A stretch of DNA of 49,541 bases from NCBI RefSeq assembly GCF_018131075.1, contig NZ_JAFCLS010000054.1, positions 1 to 49,541 on the forward strand, read 5' to 3'. Within the stretch, counting starts at the first letter, position 1; each line of letters begins with the position of its first letter. Under the pieces are notes generated by a model. It had not been told where the DNA came from and did no database searches. It worked only from the letters and a program-made list of their open reading frames with translations. Below are positions 10,338 through 19,103 of the stretch, in pieces. The position numbers and the translations under genes are program-made. Source of the DNA: Bradyrhizobium sp. JYMT SZCCT0428. Lineage in GTDB: Bacteria > Pseudomonadota > Alphaproteobacteria > Rhizobiales > Xanthobacteraceae.

Positions 10338-11215
10338 GCCGCGATCTCCGCGATGATGGCGTCGAGCCGCGGTGCGATGAAGGCAAGATCCTCTTCGTCC
10401 TTCAGCGCCACGCCGATCGCGCGGCGGAACGCGTCCGGCCACGGCGCGCCGGTTTTCGCCAGCAGCGTCGACGCCTCCGCCCAGTCGATCGCTTCGGCGA
10501 CGCCGGGCGGCTTGGTCAGCGGCTCCTGCCGCAGCCGCCCGACCGCCGTCACGATCGCGCGCGCGGTGGCCTCGGCGACGGAGGACGAACGCATCATGAT
10601 GATCCGCGCCTCGCGCTCCGGGTCCGGATAGGCGATGTAGTGATAGACGCAGCGCCGCCGCAGCGCTTCATGCAGATCGCGGGTGCGGTTCGAAGTCAGG
10701 ATCACCACCGGGCGTTCATGCGCGCGCAGCGTGCCGCGCTCCGGGATCGAGATCGAGAAATCCGACAGGAATTCAAGCAGGAACGCCTCGAACTCAGGAT
10801 CGGAGCGGTCGATTTCGTCGATCAGCAGCACGGTCGAGTCCGGCCGGCGCAGCGCCGCCAGCATCGGCCGCTCGATCAGGAAATCGTCGCGGTAGATGTC
10901 GATCGGCTCGTCGCCTGCCTGGCGGATCGCCAGCATCTGGCGCGGGTAGTTCCACTCGTACAGCGCGGCGGCGGAATCGATGCCCTCATAGCATTGCAGC
11001 CGGATCAACTGCCGCCCCATGATTCCGGCGATCGCCTTGGCGGCCTCGGTCTTGCCGACACCCGGCGCGCCTTCCAGCAGCAACGGCTTGCCGAGCGCGA
11101 GCGCGAGATAACCGGCGGTCGCAAAGCCGTCATCGGCGAGGTAATAGGCCGCGCGCAGCGCCTCGGCCAGTTTCTCCGGCCGATCGATCCCACCAACACT
11201 ACCGCGCATCGCCAT
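10334..11215 (-). CDS. MoxR-family AAA+ ATPase, CoxD-like
   Basis: The 293-residue protein has Walker A GAPGVGKT near residue 55, Walker B VLLIDEIDRSD and the sensor region ILTSNRTRDLHEALRRRC, all typical of MoxR ATPases. It lies 10 nt after the second Moco-subunit gene and overlaps the VWA gene, as coxD and coxE do. It probably acts as a chaperone that activates the molybdenum hydroxylase using ATP hydrolysis. Two Met codons (11215 and 11209) could start translation; the first is used here. Confidence 0.88.
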   Translation of the reverse strand: MAMRGSVGGIDRPEKLAEALRAAYYLADDGFATAGYLALALGKPLLLEGAPGVGKTEAAKAIAGIMGRQLIRLQCYEGIDSAAALYEWNYPRQMLAIRQAGDEPIDIYRDDFLIERPMLAALRRPDSTVLLIDEIDRSDPEFEAFLLEFLSDFSISIPERGTLRAHERPVVILTSNRTRDLHEALRRRCVYHYIAYPDPEREARIIMMRSSSVAEATARAIVTAVGRLRQEPLTKPPGVAEAIDWAEASTLLAKTGAPWPDAFRRAIGVALKDEEDLAFIAPRLDAIIAEIAA

Positions 11216-11225
11216 CCCGATGCCC

Positions 11226-12251
11226 CTATGCGCGCCGGACTTGCGGCCGCGCGCCGCCCTGCGCCTTCAATGCGCGCAGGATCTTTTCCGGGGTGATCGG
11301 CAGCGTATCGATGCGCACGCCGATGGCGTTGAAGATCGCGTTGGCGACCGCCGGCAGCACCGGATTGGCGCACATCTCGCCGGGGCCCTTGCCGCCGAAC
11401 GGACCATCCGGCGCCGGCCGCTCCAGCACCGTGATGTCGTGCGGCGCGATGTCGCCGGGGCCAGGCATCAGATATTGGTTGTAGTCGCGCCCGCCATGTT
11501 CGGGGTTTGGATAATACGGCTCCGGCGTCTCGTAGAGCGCGTGGCTCATGCCCATCCAGGCGCCGCCGACCAGTTGTTGCTCGACCATTTTCGGATTGAG
11601 CGCGCGGCCGAGCTCATAGGCGCTGGTCAGCTTGTTGACCTTGACGTCACCGGTTTCGTCGCAGACCTCCAGATCGACGACGAGGCAGGCATGAGCATAG
11701 GCGGTGACCGGCGACATCTCGCCGGTCTCCGGATGGACCGTCGAGAGCGGGATCAGAAAGATGCCGCGGCCGGAGATCGTCTTGCCCTGCTTGAACTGCG
11801 CCGCCTGCGACGCGGCTTTCACGGTGATCGATTTCGACGCCGCGCCGCGGACGTGGATGTTGCCCTTGCCGTCGGTGACGAGGTCGTCGGCGTTGACCTC
11901 GAGCTCCTCGGCGGCCGCCTCCAGCAGCACGCCCCGCGCCTCCTTTGCGGCGACGATCACCGCATTGCCAACGCGATGCGTGCCGCGCGAGGCGAACGAG
12001 CCCATGTCGTGCGGACCGGTGTCGCTGTCGGCGGTATCGACATAGACGTCCTCGATCGGCACGCCCAGCGTCTCTGCCGCGATCTGCCGGCTGACCTGCT
12101 TCATGCCCTGCCCGAGATCAATCGCCGACAGCGCCACGGTGAACTTGCCGTCCGGATTGGCATGCACCAGCGCCTGGCTGGGATCGCCGCCGAGATTCAT
12201 GCCGATCGGGTAGTTGATGGACGCCATTCCGCGCCCCTGATGCCGTGCCAT
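11226..12251 (-). CDS. Molybdenum hydroxylase large subunit, C-terminal half encoded as a separate gene
   Basis: The start at 12251 gives 341 residues and lies one base after the TGA of the preceding gene (TGAGATG), so translation is probably coupled. The sequence corresponds to the second half of a xanthine-dehydrogenase/CoxL-type Moco subunit: it begins at the GRGMASINYP segment, contains SAIDLGQGMKQV and MGSFASRGTHR, and ends with GGKGPGEMCANPV, whose Glu matches the conserved catalytic Glu of the family. It must pair with the upstream polypeptide to bind the cofactor. Splitting at this inter-domain linker is unusual, since the family is normally one chain of about 750-800 residues. Confidence 0.85.
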   Translation of the reverse strand: MARHQGRGMASINYPIGMNLGGDPSQALVHANPDGKFTVALSAIDLGQGMKQVSRQIAAETLGVPIEDVYVDTADSDTGPHDMGSFASRGTHRVGNAVIVAAKEARGVLLEAAAEELEVNADDLVTDGKGNIHVRGAASKSITVKAASQAAQFKQGKTISGRGIFLIPLSTVHPETGEMSPVTAYAHACLVVDLEVCDETGDVKVNKLTSAYELGRALNPKMVEQQLVGGAWMGMSHALYETPEPYYPNPEHGGRDYNQYLMPGPGDIAPHDITVLERPAPDGPFGGKGPGEMCANPVLPAVANAIFNAIGVRIDTLPITPEKILRALKAQGGARPQVRRA

Positions 12252-12252
12252 C

Positions 12253-13932
12253 TCAGCGCCTCCGTGTGAACACTGACGAGAACCGCGCCGCGCCGTGTTG
12301 GGGTGGTGCCGGCGCATTCGGAACCGGCGGCGCCGGAGCCGGCAAGGGCGCAGCATCGGCTGGCTGCGCCGGATAATTCGGCAGTGCTGCCGCCGGCTGA
12401 TGCGCCGGCGGCGGCTGATAGACCGGCACGGCGGGCCGCGGCTGATGCGCCGGTAGCGGTGCCGCGCCCGGCGTCAGCTGTGGCGGCGCCTGCCGCGTCT
12501 CCGGCCTGCCGATCCGGCCGCTCTCATCGGTCACCGTGGGCGGTATGGCCGCGCGCGGGCCGCCGCCGCCGCTCAGCGACGAAGCGCGCCGCGCCGTCTC
12601 GCTCAAAGGCCAGTTCACCTTCTCGGCCACGACCTGCACGCATTCGATCAGCGCGGTGTTGTGCGCGACACGGCGATGCGCCTTCATGTCGCCGTCGCGA
12701 TAGGCGTTGAGGATGCGGAACTCCATCGGGTCGATGCCGACCAGATGCGCCAGCTTGTCCATCTGCACCTCGATCGAGAAGTCCACCCCGGTGACGCCGA
12801 AGCCGCGCATCGCGGTGGCCGGCACGCGGTTGGTGAAGACGCAATAGGCATCGCCGCGCACATTCGGGATCGTGTAGGGGCCCGGCATGTGCGCGACGCA
12901 TTTGACCACGCCGTAGCTGGTCAGCCGCGTGTAGGCGCCGGCATCGAAATAGGAGGTGATCTGCCGCGCGACGATACGGCCGTCGCGCATCACGCCGTCC
13001 TTGATGACGTGCCGCTCGGCCCCGCGCGGCGAGGCGAACTGCATCTCCTCCTCGCGCCCCAGCACATAGCGGACCGGCCGACCGGTGAGGATTGCGCCGA
13101 GCACCGCCAGCGGCTCGGTCAGCGAGTCGACCTTGCCGCCAAAGCCGCCACCGACGGTACCGCCGATGAAGTGCAGCCGGTTGGATTCCAGCGCAAGGAT
13201 TTTCGCGGTGGTGCCGAGCGAGAAGAACAGGCCCTGCGCGCAGGAATGCACGACGTAGCGGTTGTTGGTTTCGGGCGCCGCGATGGTGCCGTTGGTCTCG
13301 GTCGAGGCGTGCTCGATCGGCGACATCTGGTAGCGCTCCTCGAGCACGTGATCGGCGGTGCGGAACGCCGCCTCGACATCGCCGAAGCGCAGCTTCTGAT
13401 GGTCGTATTTGTCGTGATACTCGAAATAGTTTCCCGGATAGGTCTCGTTGACGACGACCGCGCCCGGCTTCAGCGCCTCCTGCACGTCGAACACCGTGGG
13501 CAGCGGATCATAGCTGACCCGAACAAGCTTGACCGCGGCCAGCGCTTCCGCCTCGCTGTCGGCAATGATGGCGACGATCGGCTCGCCCTTGTAGCGCACC
13601 TTGTCGACCGCGAGCGTCGGCTCGTCGTCCTTGCCGAAATCGATCAGGCTGAGCAGCGTGTTCTTGTTGAGCGGAACGTCCTGTCCCCGGATCACGCGCT
13701 TGACGCCAGGGGCGCGCTCCGCGGCTGTCACGTCGATGCTCCGGATCCGGGCGTGGTGGTGCGGCGAGCGCACGACCTTCAGATGCAGCAGGCCGTCAAA
13801 GCCGTGATCGTCGAAGAAGCGGGTGCGGCCGGTGACATGCCCCAGCATGTCCTGGCGCTGCTCGCCCTTGCCGATCACGTTGAGATTGTCGTCGCGCTCG
13901 TCGGCGAACAGATCCTTGCGAAACTCCAGCAT
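12253..13932 (-). CDS. Molybdenum hydroxylase large subunit, N-terminal half with Pro-rich tail
   Basis: The 559-residue protein starts at 13932 (AGGAGAT upstream, 10 nt after the 2Fe-2S gene). Residues about 1-460 are the first half of an aldehyde oxidase/xanthine dehydrogenase Moco subunit: GKGEQRQDMLGHVTG, TVGGGFGGKVDS (MCD-binding glycines) and AMRGFGVTGVDF. The last motif is the xanthine-dehydrogenase-like loop, not the CSFR loop of true form I CO dehydrogenase. After KVNWPLSE the sequence becomes a Pro/Ala/Gln-rich tail of roughly 80-100 residues ending FSSVFTRRR, where a normal subunit would continue into its second half. The second half is the next gene. Confidence 0.88.
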   Translation of the reverse strand: MLEFRKDLFADERDDNLNVIGKGEQRQDMLGHVTGRTRFFDDHGFDGLLHLKVVRSPHHHARIRSIDVTAAERAPGVKRVIRGQDVPLNKNTLLSLIDFGKDDEPTLAVDKVRYKGEPIVAIIADSEAEALAAVKLVRVSYDPLPTVFDVQEALKPGAVVVNETYPGNYFEYHDKYDHQKLRFGDVEAAFRTADHVLEERYQMSPIEHASTETNGTIAAPETNNRYVVHSCAQGLFFSLGTTAKILALESNRLHFIGGTVGGGFGGKVDSLTEPLAVLGAILTGRPVRYVLGREEEMQFASPRGAERHVIKDGVMRDGRIVARQITSYFDAGAYTRLTSYGVVKCVAHMPGPYTIPNVRGDAYCVFTNRVPATAMRGFGVTGVDFSIEVQMDKLAHLVGIDPMEFRILNAYRDGDMKAHRRVAHNTALIECVQVVAEKVNWPLSETARRASSLSGGGGPRAAIPPTVTDESGRIGRPETRQAPPQLTPGAAPLPAHQPRPAVPVYQPPPAHQPAAALPNYPAQPADAAPLPAPAPPVPNAPAPPQHGAARFSSVFTRRR

Positions 13933-13942
13933 CGGGATCTCC

Positions 13943-14425
13943 TCAGGCGCGGCGGGCGCCGCGCTGCTGCGCGGCGGCCAGGATGGCGTTGATGATCGGC
14001 TCGTAACCGGTGCAGCGGCAGACATTGCCGGCGATCGCCTCGACGACCTCGACACGCGTCGGATTCGGATTGCGGTCGAGCAGCGCCTTCGCGGCCATCA
14101 GCATGCCGGGCGTGCAGAAACCGCACTGCGCGGCGAAATGCTCCATGAAGGCGGCCTGCAGCGGATGCAGTGTCGGCCCGTCGGCGAGCCCGCTCGCGGT
14201 TTCGATCGATCGCCCCTCGCAGGTCACGCTGAGCGTCAGGCACCCCAGCCGCGGCTCGCCATCGACCAGCACGGTGCAGACGCCGCAGGTGCCCTGGCCG
14301 CAACCGAACTTCGGGGCGAAATCGCCGAGCCCGCGCCTGATCGTGCCGAGCAGCGTTTCCGCCGGCTCGACGAACACCGCGCGATCCGAGCCGTTGAGGC
14401 GAAACTGTACAGGCATCCGGGCCAT
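13943..14425 (-). CDS. Molybdenum hydroxylase small 2Fe-2S subunit (CoxS-like)
   Basis: The 160-residue protein has both iron-sulfur motifs of this family. The plant-ferredoxin-type cluster is GCGQGTCGVC with a further Cys in RLGCLTL. The helical cluster is QCGFCTPG followed by NVCRCTGY. It passes electrons from the Moco subunit to FAD. The order FAD, 2Fe-2S, Moco in the operon matches coxM-coxS-coxL. AAGGAA lies upstream of the ATG at 14425. Confidence 0.93.
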   Translation of the reverse strand: MARMPVQFRLNGSDRAVFVEPAETLLGTIRRGLGDFAPKFGCGQGTCGVCTVLVDGEPRLGCLTLSVTCEGRSIETASGLADGPTLHPLQAAFMEHFAAQCGFCTPGMLMAAKALLDRNPNPTRVEVVEAIAGNVCRCTGYEPIINAILAAAQQRGARRA

Positions 14426-14436
14426 TCTGCGTTCCT

Positions 14437-15261
14437 TCAGGATGTCTCGCCGGCAAGCAGCCGGCCGAGATGCACAGGCAATACTTCACGGCGATACCAT
14501 TCCGAGGCGATCGCATCGGTCGCGGGTTGCGTGCCCTCGAGCGCCGCACTCTTCGCTGCGGCAATGGTGGCGGCGTCCAGGGTGCGGCCTTCCAGCACGC
14601 GCTCGACCGCCTTGGCGCGCAGCGGCGTCGGCCCCATCGCGCCGTAGGCGATCCGCGCGCCGCTGATCCGTCCACCGTTCTGCGGCAGATGCGCCGCGAT
14701 CGACAGCACCGAGACGCCCTTGGGCCGCACCCGGGCGACTTTGACGAAGCGAAACGCATCGGCGCCGGCCGGGCGGCTGAAGCCGACCGAAGCGACCAGT
14801 CCCACCCCGCCCCGCGCCCGGTTCGCCAGCATCTCCACCAGCGGCATTACCCGCGCGCCGCCGAAGCCGGCATGCAGCGTGACGACGGCGTCGAGCGCCA
14901 GCAGCGCGGTGGTGAAATCGCCATAGGGCGTTGCGGCGAACAGATTGCCGCCGATGGTCGCCGTGGTCCGCACGGCAGGACCGCCAATGCCGCGCGCCGC
15001 CGCATGCAGATAGGGCAGGTCACGGCTGGCCAGCACCATCGCCATGGTGACGCCGGCGCCGAGTTCGACGCGTGCACCGCCGGTGTTCATCGCCAGCAGC
15101 ACCGGGTCGACCGCGCGCAGCAACGTGCCTTCCGTCATCACGCCTTCGTTGATATCGCGCACCAGCAGCGTGCCGCCGCCGAGCAACTGCGCGCCGCGGT
15201 CGCTGGCGAGGATGCCAGCGGCTTCCTGTAACCCCTGCACGATGCGGACATTGACGGGCAT
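14437..15261 (-). CDS. Molybdenum hydroxylase FAD-binding medium subunit (CoxM-like)
   Basis: With the start at 15261 the protein is 274 residues, near the usual 270-300. It shows the PCMH-type FAD pattern: LLGGGTLLV in place of the common AGGT(D/N)L motif, then RTTATIGGNLFAATPYGD, which matches the conserved TIGGN...D segment. It completes the three-component hydroxylase and hands electrons to an external acceptor. It lies 8 nt after the second SRPBCC gene and 11 nt before the 2Fe-2S gene. Confidence 0.9.
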   Translation of the reverse strand: MPVNVRIVQGLQEAAGILASDRGAQLLGGGTLLVRDINEGVMTEGTLLRAVDPVLLAMNTGGARVELGAGVTMAMVLASRDLPYLHAAARGIGGPAVRTTATIGGNLFAATPYGDFTTALLALDAVVTLHAGFGGARVMPLVEMLANRARGGVGLVASVGFSRPAGADAFRFVKVARVRPKGVSVLSIAAHLPQNGGRISGARIAYGAMGPTPLRAKAVERVLEGRTLDAATIAAAKSAALEGTQPATDAIASEWYRREVLPVHLGRLLAGETS

Positions 15262-15269
15262 GGCGTTTC

Positions 15270-15713
15270 CTAACCTGCAAGTTCGGGCAGCTGGCGGACC
15301 GCCGCGATGCCGTTTGAATAGACTTCGTTGCCCACGAGCTCGGCGAGTTCCGTCTCGCGCCCGGCCGGCGTGGTGAACCGGCCTTCCCATTGCCAGAAGC
15401 TGCGATTGCCGTCGGTGACCGGCAGCAGCCGGACATGGGCGACGTAATTGAACAGCGGAATCGGCGTCTCCAGCAGGCAATAGCTGAAGGTCATTTCCAG
15501 ATCCGACAGCGCCAGAAGCTGCTCGCGCAATTCGGCGCCGTCCTGCATCGTGAAGCGGCGGACGCAGCCGATCTTGTCGGACGGATAGCCGCGCTCGATG
15601 GTGCTCTTGGCGACGATCGGATGCCAGGATTCATGGCCGTTGAAGTCGCGCAGCACCGCCCACAGCCGCTCGGCCGGGGCGTCGATGATGGTGCTGCGAA
15701 CCACCCGCGGCAT
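15270..15713 (-). CDS. SRPBCC (START-like) protein, second of a tandem pair
   Basis: This is a 147-residue polyketide-cyclase/SRPBCC fold protein beginning VVRSTIIDAPAERLWAVLRD, with a conserved WHP segment and a C-terminal helix. Its neighbour 3 nt upstream is a clear paralogue (both have DFNG..WHP, CVR.F, NYVA..RL.PVTD), so the pair arose by tandem duplication. SRPBCC proteins bind hydrophobic ligands; CoxG, linked to CO dehydrogenase, belongs to the same fold. A role in substrate handling or quinone/membrane coupling of the hydroxylase is possible but inferred. Confidence 0.85.
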   Translation of the reverse strand: MPRVVRSTIIDAPAERLWAVLRDFNGHESWHPIVAKSTIERGYPSDKIGCVRRFTMQDGAELREQLLALSDLEMTFSYCLLETPIPLFNYVAHVRLLPVTDGNRSFWQWEGRFTTPAGRETELAELVGNEVYSNGIAAVRQLPELAG

Positions 15714-15716
15714 GGC

Positions 15717-16154
15717 TCAGGCTCCGAAGGCGCGGTTGAGCGCGTCAAAACCGGTCTGGAACACATTGCCGCCGACCCCGCCGACCAGGTCTGCTTCCAG
15801 CTCCGGTGCGCAGTCGAAATCGGCGCTCCATTCGATGAAGGTACGGTCCTGGTCGGTGACGGGAGTCAGCCGCAGCGTGGCGACGTAGTTGGTCAGCGGC
15901 ATCGGCGAATCAAGGATCGAATAGGTGCAGACCATGTCGAAGTCCGACAGGCCGAGCAGCTTTTCGCGCAGCCGGTCGCCGTTGCGCAGCGCGAATGCGC
16001 GGACGCAACCGACCTTGTCGGCCGGCTCACCGTTCTCGATCCGGCTCTCCGCGATACCGGGATGCCAGTTCGGTAAACCGTTGAAGTCGCGCACGCGCGC
16101 CCAGACCTTGGTGGCCGGCGCATTGATGACGCTGGATACATAGACGCGGGCCAT
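15717..16154 (-). CDS. SRPBCC (START-like) protein, first of a tandem pair
   Basis: The 145-residue protein begins VYVSSVINAPATKVWARVRD and has the same WHP, CVRAF and NYVATLRLTPVTD landmarks as the next gene. No catalytic residues can be assigned. It starts 3 nt after the flotillin-like gene, so those genes should be made together, and a function at the membrane platform formed by that protein is worth considering. It could alternatively be a ligand-binding carrier for a hydrophobic substrate. Confidence 0.85.
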   Translation of the reverse strand: MARVYVSSVINAPATKVWARVRDFNGLPNWHPGIAESRIENGEPADKVGCVRAFALRNGDRLREKLLGLSDFDMVCTYSILDSPMPLTNYVATLRLTPVTDQDRTFIEWSADFDCAPELEADLVGGVGGNVFQTGFDALNRAFGA

Positions 16155-16157
16155 CGA

Positions 16158-19064
16158 TTACTCCTTGCCCTTGCCTTTGTCGCCGCGGCCGGATGGCTTG
16201 CGTTCGCCGGGCCCCGACTCCGTAAGGGTCGGCCCGTCCTTCGGCTTGGGCGGCAGGGCCTCCTTGCTGACGCGCTGCATGTCGCTGGCCTCGCGCATCA
16301 ACCCGCCCATCTTGGCGAGGTTGCCGCCCTCGATGCCGATTTCCTTCAGCACCTGATCGATCAGCGGCGCCTGCACCCGGTAGCGCAGTGCCGATTCGAT
16401 CACCTCGTCGGTCGGCGTGCGCGAACTGCCGCCGCCATTGCCGGCCATGCCGCCAAGCCCGTCGACATGCAGGATGCGGATGCCCTCGATCTTCTCCATC
16501 GGCTTGACGCTTTCGCGGACGATGCCCTCGATCCGGTCCAGCAGTCGGCGCCGGAACAGGCCGTAGCGCGCCTCGTCGGTGAGCGCATTCTCGGCCTCAT
16601 AGAGCAGCTTCTGCGCTTCCGCATCGACCGCGGCGCGGATCGCATCGGCCTCGGCCCCAATTCGCTTCTCATCGGCGTTCTTTCTCGCCAGCATGATCTC
16701 GACCGCGGTACGCCGCTTGGCGTTCTCGCTTTCGCGCACCGTCTTGACGATCTCCTCGGCTTCCACCGCCTTGGCCTTCGCCATCTCCGCCTTCACCTGG
16801 GCTGCGGATTCCAGCAGCGACTTCTCGAAAATCGCGATCGCCTTGTCCATCACCGCGCTCTCGACCTCGCGTTCGCGATCGACCTCGAGCTTGCGCAGGT
16901 CGCGGTCGCGACCAACACGGGCCTCGTCGAGGCCGCGCTCGGAAGCGATGCGCGCACGTTCGATTTCCTCGCGCGCCGCAATTTCGGACTCCTGCAGCGC
17001 CTGGTTGCGCGCGATATCGAGCTGTTCGAGCGCCTTGCGCCGCTCCAGCCGGGCCACCTCCAACTCGCGCTCGCGCGTGATGTCGACCTTCTCGACCTCC
17101 TGGCGTGCATTGATCTCGGCTGCGCGCACGGCACGGTCGGAATCAACCCGCTCGATCTTCCGCGCGGAAATCGCGATGACGCGCTCCTCTTCAGCGATCT
17201 CGACGGTCTTCTTTTGATCGATCTGCAATACCTCGCGGCTCTTCGACGCCGCGATCCGCCCCTTGTCGATCGCAAGCTCGGCTTCGATGCGGCTTACCTC
17301 GACCGCATCGCGCTTCTTGATTTCGGCGGTCTCGATCGCCTTGGCGCGATCGATATCGAGGCTGCGGATTTCCAGATCGGAGGCGATCCGCGAGGCGGCA
17401 ACCGCTTGCTCCTGTGCAATGCGAGCCGTCTCGGTCGCCTCGCGCGCGGCGATCTCAGCGCCTTCCAGCGTCTGCGTCCGTGCGATCTCCTGCGACCGGG
17501 TTTCCTGCTCGGCGAGAATGCGATGCGCCGCGATTTCCTTTTCGTTGGCGATCCGGGCCGCCTCGACCGCATGGAGCGCGGCGATCTCCGCCTCGTCGAT
17601 CGCCTGGTTGCGGGTAATGGTCAGCGCGCGGACCCGCTCCTCCTGGACGATGCGGGCGGACTCCACCAGCTCCTTGGCCGCGATGGTCTCCTGCTGGACG
17701 GTACGATCACGGACGATCTCGCGCGCCAGCCGTTTTTCCTCCGCGGCGAGGCGACTGGCGATGATCGCGCTGTTGCGAGCAATTTCAGCGGATTCGGTGG
17801 CGAGCCGCGCGGCGATGTCGGCCTCCTCGATCGACCGCCGCTTCTCGATGTCGAGGCTGGAAATCCGCTGCTCGTTGGCGATCCGGTCGGTGCTGACCGA
17901 CGCTTCCTGCGCAATCCGGGCGCGCTCGGTGGATTCGCGCGCGGCGATTTCAGCGGCCTGCAGCGCCCGCAACTGCTCGATCTCGCGCTCGCGGATCTCG
18001 CGGTCGGCGGTGATACGGGCCTCCTTGATCAGCTGGTCGTTGGCGATCCGCGCCTTCTCCACCATCTCGCGCGCGGCGATCTCGGCCTGGTCGACGGTCT
18101 GGCTGCGCTCGATCTCGCGCTGGCGGACGTCGCGCTCGGAGGCGATCCGCGCCTCGCTGATGGCGCGCTCATTGCCGATCCGCGACTTCTCGATTTCCTC
18201 GCGCGCGTTGATCTGGGCCTGCTCGGCCTCGGTGTCGCGCATCGCACGTTCGCGGGCGATTTCGGCGCGTTGCACGGCGCGGCGCACCTCGACGTCGCGC
18301 TGCTGCTCCAGGCGCGCCAGCTCGCTCTCGCGCTCGATCTCGAGCGACTGCTTCTCCGCCTCGAGATTGCGCGAGCGGATCTTGATCATCGAATCCTGTT
18401 CGATGTCGTTGCGCGCCTTGCGCCGGCCCTCGATCTGCTCGATCAGATGGGTCAGGCCCTCGGCATCGAAGCGGTTCGAGGCGTTGAAATATTGCAGGTC
18501 GGTCTGATCGAGATTGGTCAGCGCCACCGATTCCAGTTCGAGCCCGTTCTTGGCCAGCGCCTCGGCGGCGGCCTCCTTGACCTTGGCGAGATAGACCCCG
18601 CGCTGCTCGTGCATGTCCTCCATCGTCATTTCGGAGGCGACCGAGCGGATCGCCGAAACGAACTTGCCTGATAACAGCTCGTGCAGCGTCTCCGGCTGCA
18701 TGGTGCGCCGGCCGAGCGTCGAGGCCGCGAGCGACACCGCCTCTGTGGTGGCGCGGACGCGGACGTAGAAGTCGGCGTCGATGTCGACCCGCATCCGGTC
18801 GCGGGTGATGATGGCGTCGTCCTGGCCGCGATGCACCCGCATCTGAAGCACGTTCATGTTGACAGGCGTGATGTCGTGGATGAACGGCAGCACGAAGGCG
18901 CCGGAATCGATCACCACTTTCTCGCCGGCAGCACCGGTACGGACGAACGCCGCCTCCTTCGACGAGCGCCGGTAGAGCCAGTTCACCAGATAGACGACGA
19001 TCGCGATCACGACGATCGCGACGATCAGCCAGAGAATGAGCGCTCCGATCAGCTGGCCTGACAT
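16158..19064 (-). CDS. Giant flotillin-like SPFH protein
   Basis: The 968-residue protein has one N-terminal hydrophobic segment (about residues 5-31), then an SPFH/PHB domain (about 40-215, with the GAFVLPFIHDITPVNMNVLQ strand typical of flotillins). Residues about 220-790 are a very long charged helix rich in AEIAARE and ARIA motifs; residues 283-623 form eight units, seven of 44 and one of 33 residues. A flotillin C-terminal domain follows and the tail is disordered and Lys-rich. Bacterial flotillins (YqiK/FloT) are usually about 500-650 residues and form membrane cages or scaffolds. Lying inside a transporter and molybdenum hydroxylase operon is unexpected and suggests it organises these proteins at the membrane; that is inference. 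Confidence 0.85.
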   Translation of the reverse strand: MSGQLIGALILWLIVAIVVIAIVVYLVNWLYRRSSKEAAFVRTGAAGEKVVIDSGAFVLPFIHDITPVNMNVLQMRVHRGQDDAIITRDRMRVDIDADFYVRVRATTEAVSLAASTLGRRTMQPETLHELLSGKFVSAIRSVASEMTMEDMHEQRGVYLAKVKEAAAEALAKNGLELESVALTNLDQTDLQYFNASNRFDAEGLTHLIEQIEGRRKARNDIEQDSMIKIRSRNLEAEKQSLEIERESELARLEQQRDVEVRRAVQRAEIARERAMRDTEAEQAQINAREEIEKSRIGNERAISEARIASERDVRQREIERSQTVDQAEIAAREMVEKARIANDQLIKEARITADREIREREIEQLRALQAAEIAARESTERARIAQEASVSTDRIANEQRISSLDIEKRRSIEEADIAARLATESAEIARNSAIIASRLAAEEKRLAREIVRDRTVQQETIAAKELVESARIVQEERVRALTITRNQAIDEAEIAALHAVEAARIANEKEIAAHRILAEQETRSQEIARTQTLEGAEIAAREATETARIAQEQAVAASRIASDLEIRSLDIDRAKAIETAEIKKRDAVEVSRIEAELAIDKGRIAASKSREVLQIDQKKTVEIAEEERVIAISARKIERVDSDRAVRAAEINARQEVEKVDITRERELEVARLERRKALEQLDIARNQALQESEIAAREEIERARIASERGLDEARVGRDRDLRKLEVDREREVESAVMDKAIAIFEKSLLESAAQVKAEMAKAKAVEAEEIVKTVRESENAKRRTAVEIMLARKNADEKRIGAEADAIRAAVDAEAQKLLYEAENALTDEARYGLFRRRLLDRIEGIVRESVKPMEKIEGIRILHVDGLGGMAGNGGGSSRTPTDEVIESALRYRVQAPLIDQVLKEIGIEGGNLAKMGGLMREASDMQRVSKEALPPKPKDGPTLTESGPGERKPSGRGDKGKGKE
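17196..18218 (-). repeat. 132-bp coding repeats (44-residue, 4 x 11 coiled-coil units)
   Basis: By counting, units beginning AQINARE, AEIAARE, AEIAARE, ADIAARL, ETIAAKE, AEIAALH, AEIAARE and AEIKKRD follow each other directly. Seven are 44 residues and the fifth is 33, all multiples of 11. The unit pattern is A-E-I-A-A-R-E-x-x-E-x-A-R-I-A followed by a second RIA and a DI/EI heptad-like part. An 11-residue period fits a right-handed (hendecad) coiled coil. Confidence 0.85.
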
Positions 19065-19103
19065 GTCTGTTCTCCCTTCACAAAGTGCTGTCGCATGGTC
19101 CGT

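Noticed and set aside
11226..15261. Assignment as form I CO dehydrogenase (coxMSL)
   Set aside because: The Moco subunit has AMRGFGV where true CO dehydrogenase has the Cys-containing CSFR loop, so only a xanthine-dehydrogenase-like hydroxylase can be supported despite the CoxD/CoxE-like neighbours.
16467..18671. 734-codon plus-strand ORF opposite the flotillin-like gene
   Set aside because: It is an antisense shadow produced by high-GC codon bias and the 132-bp repeats; it resembles no family and the minus frame is a clear flotillin.
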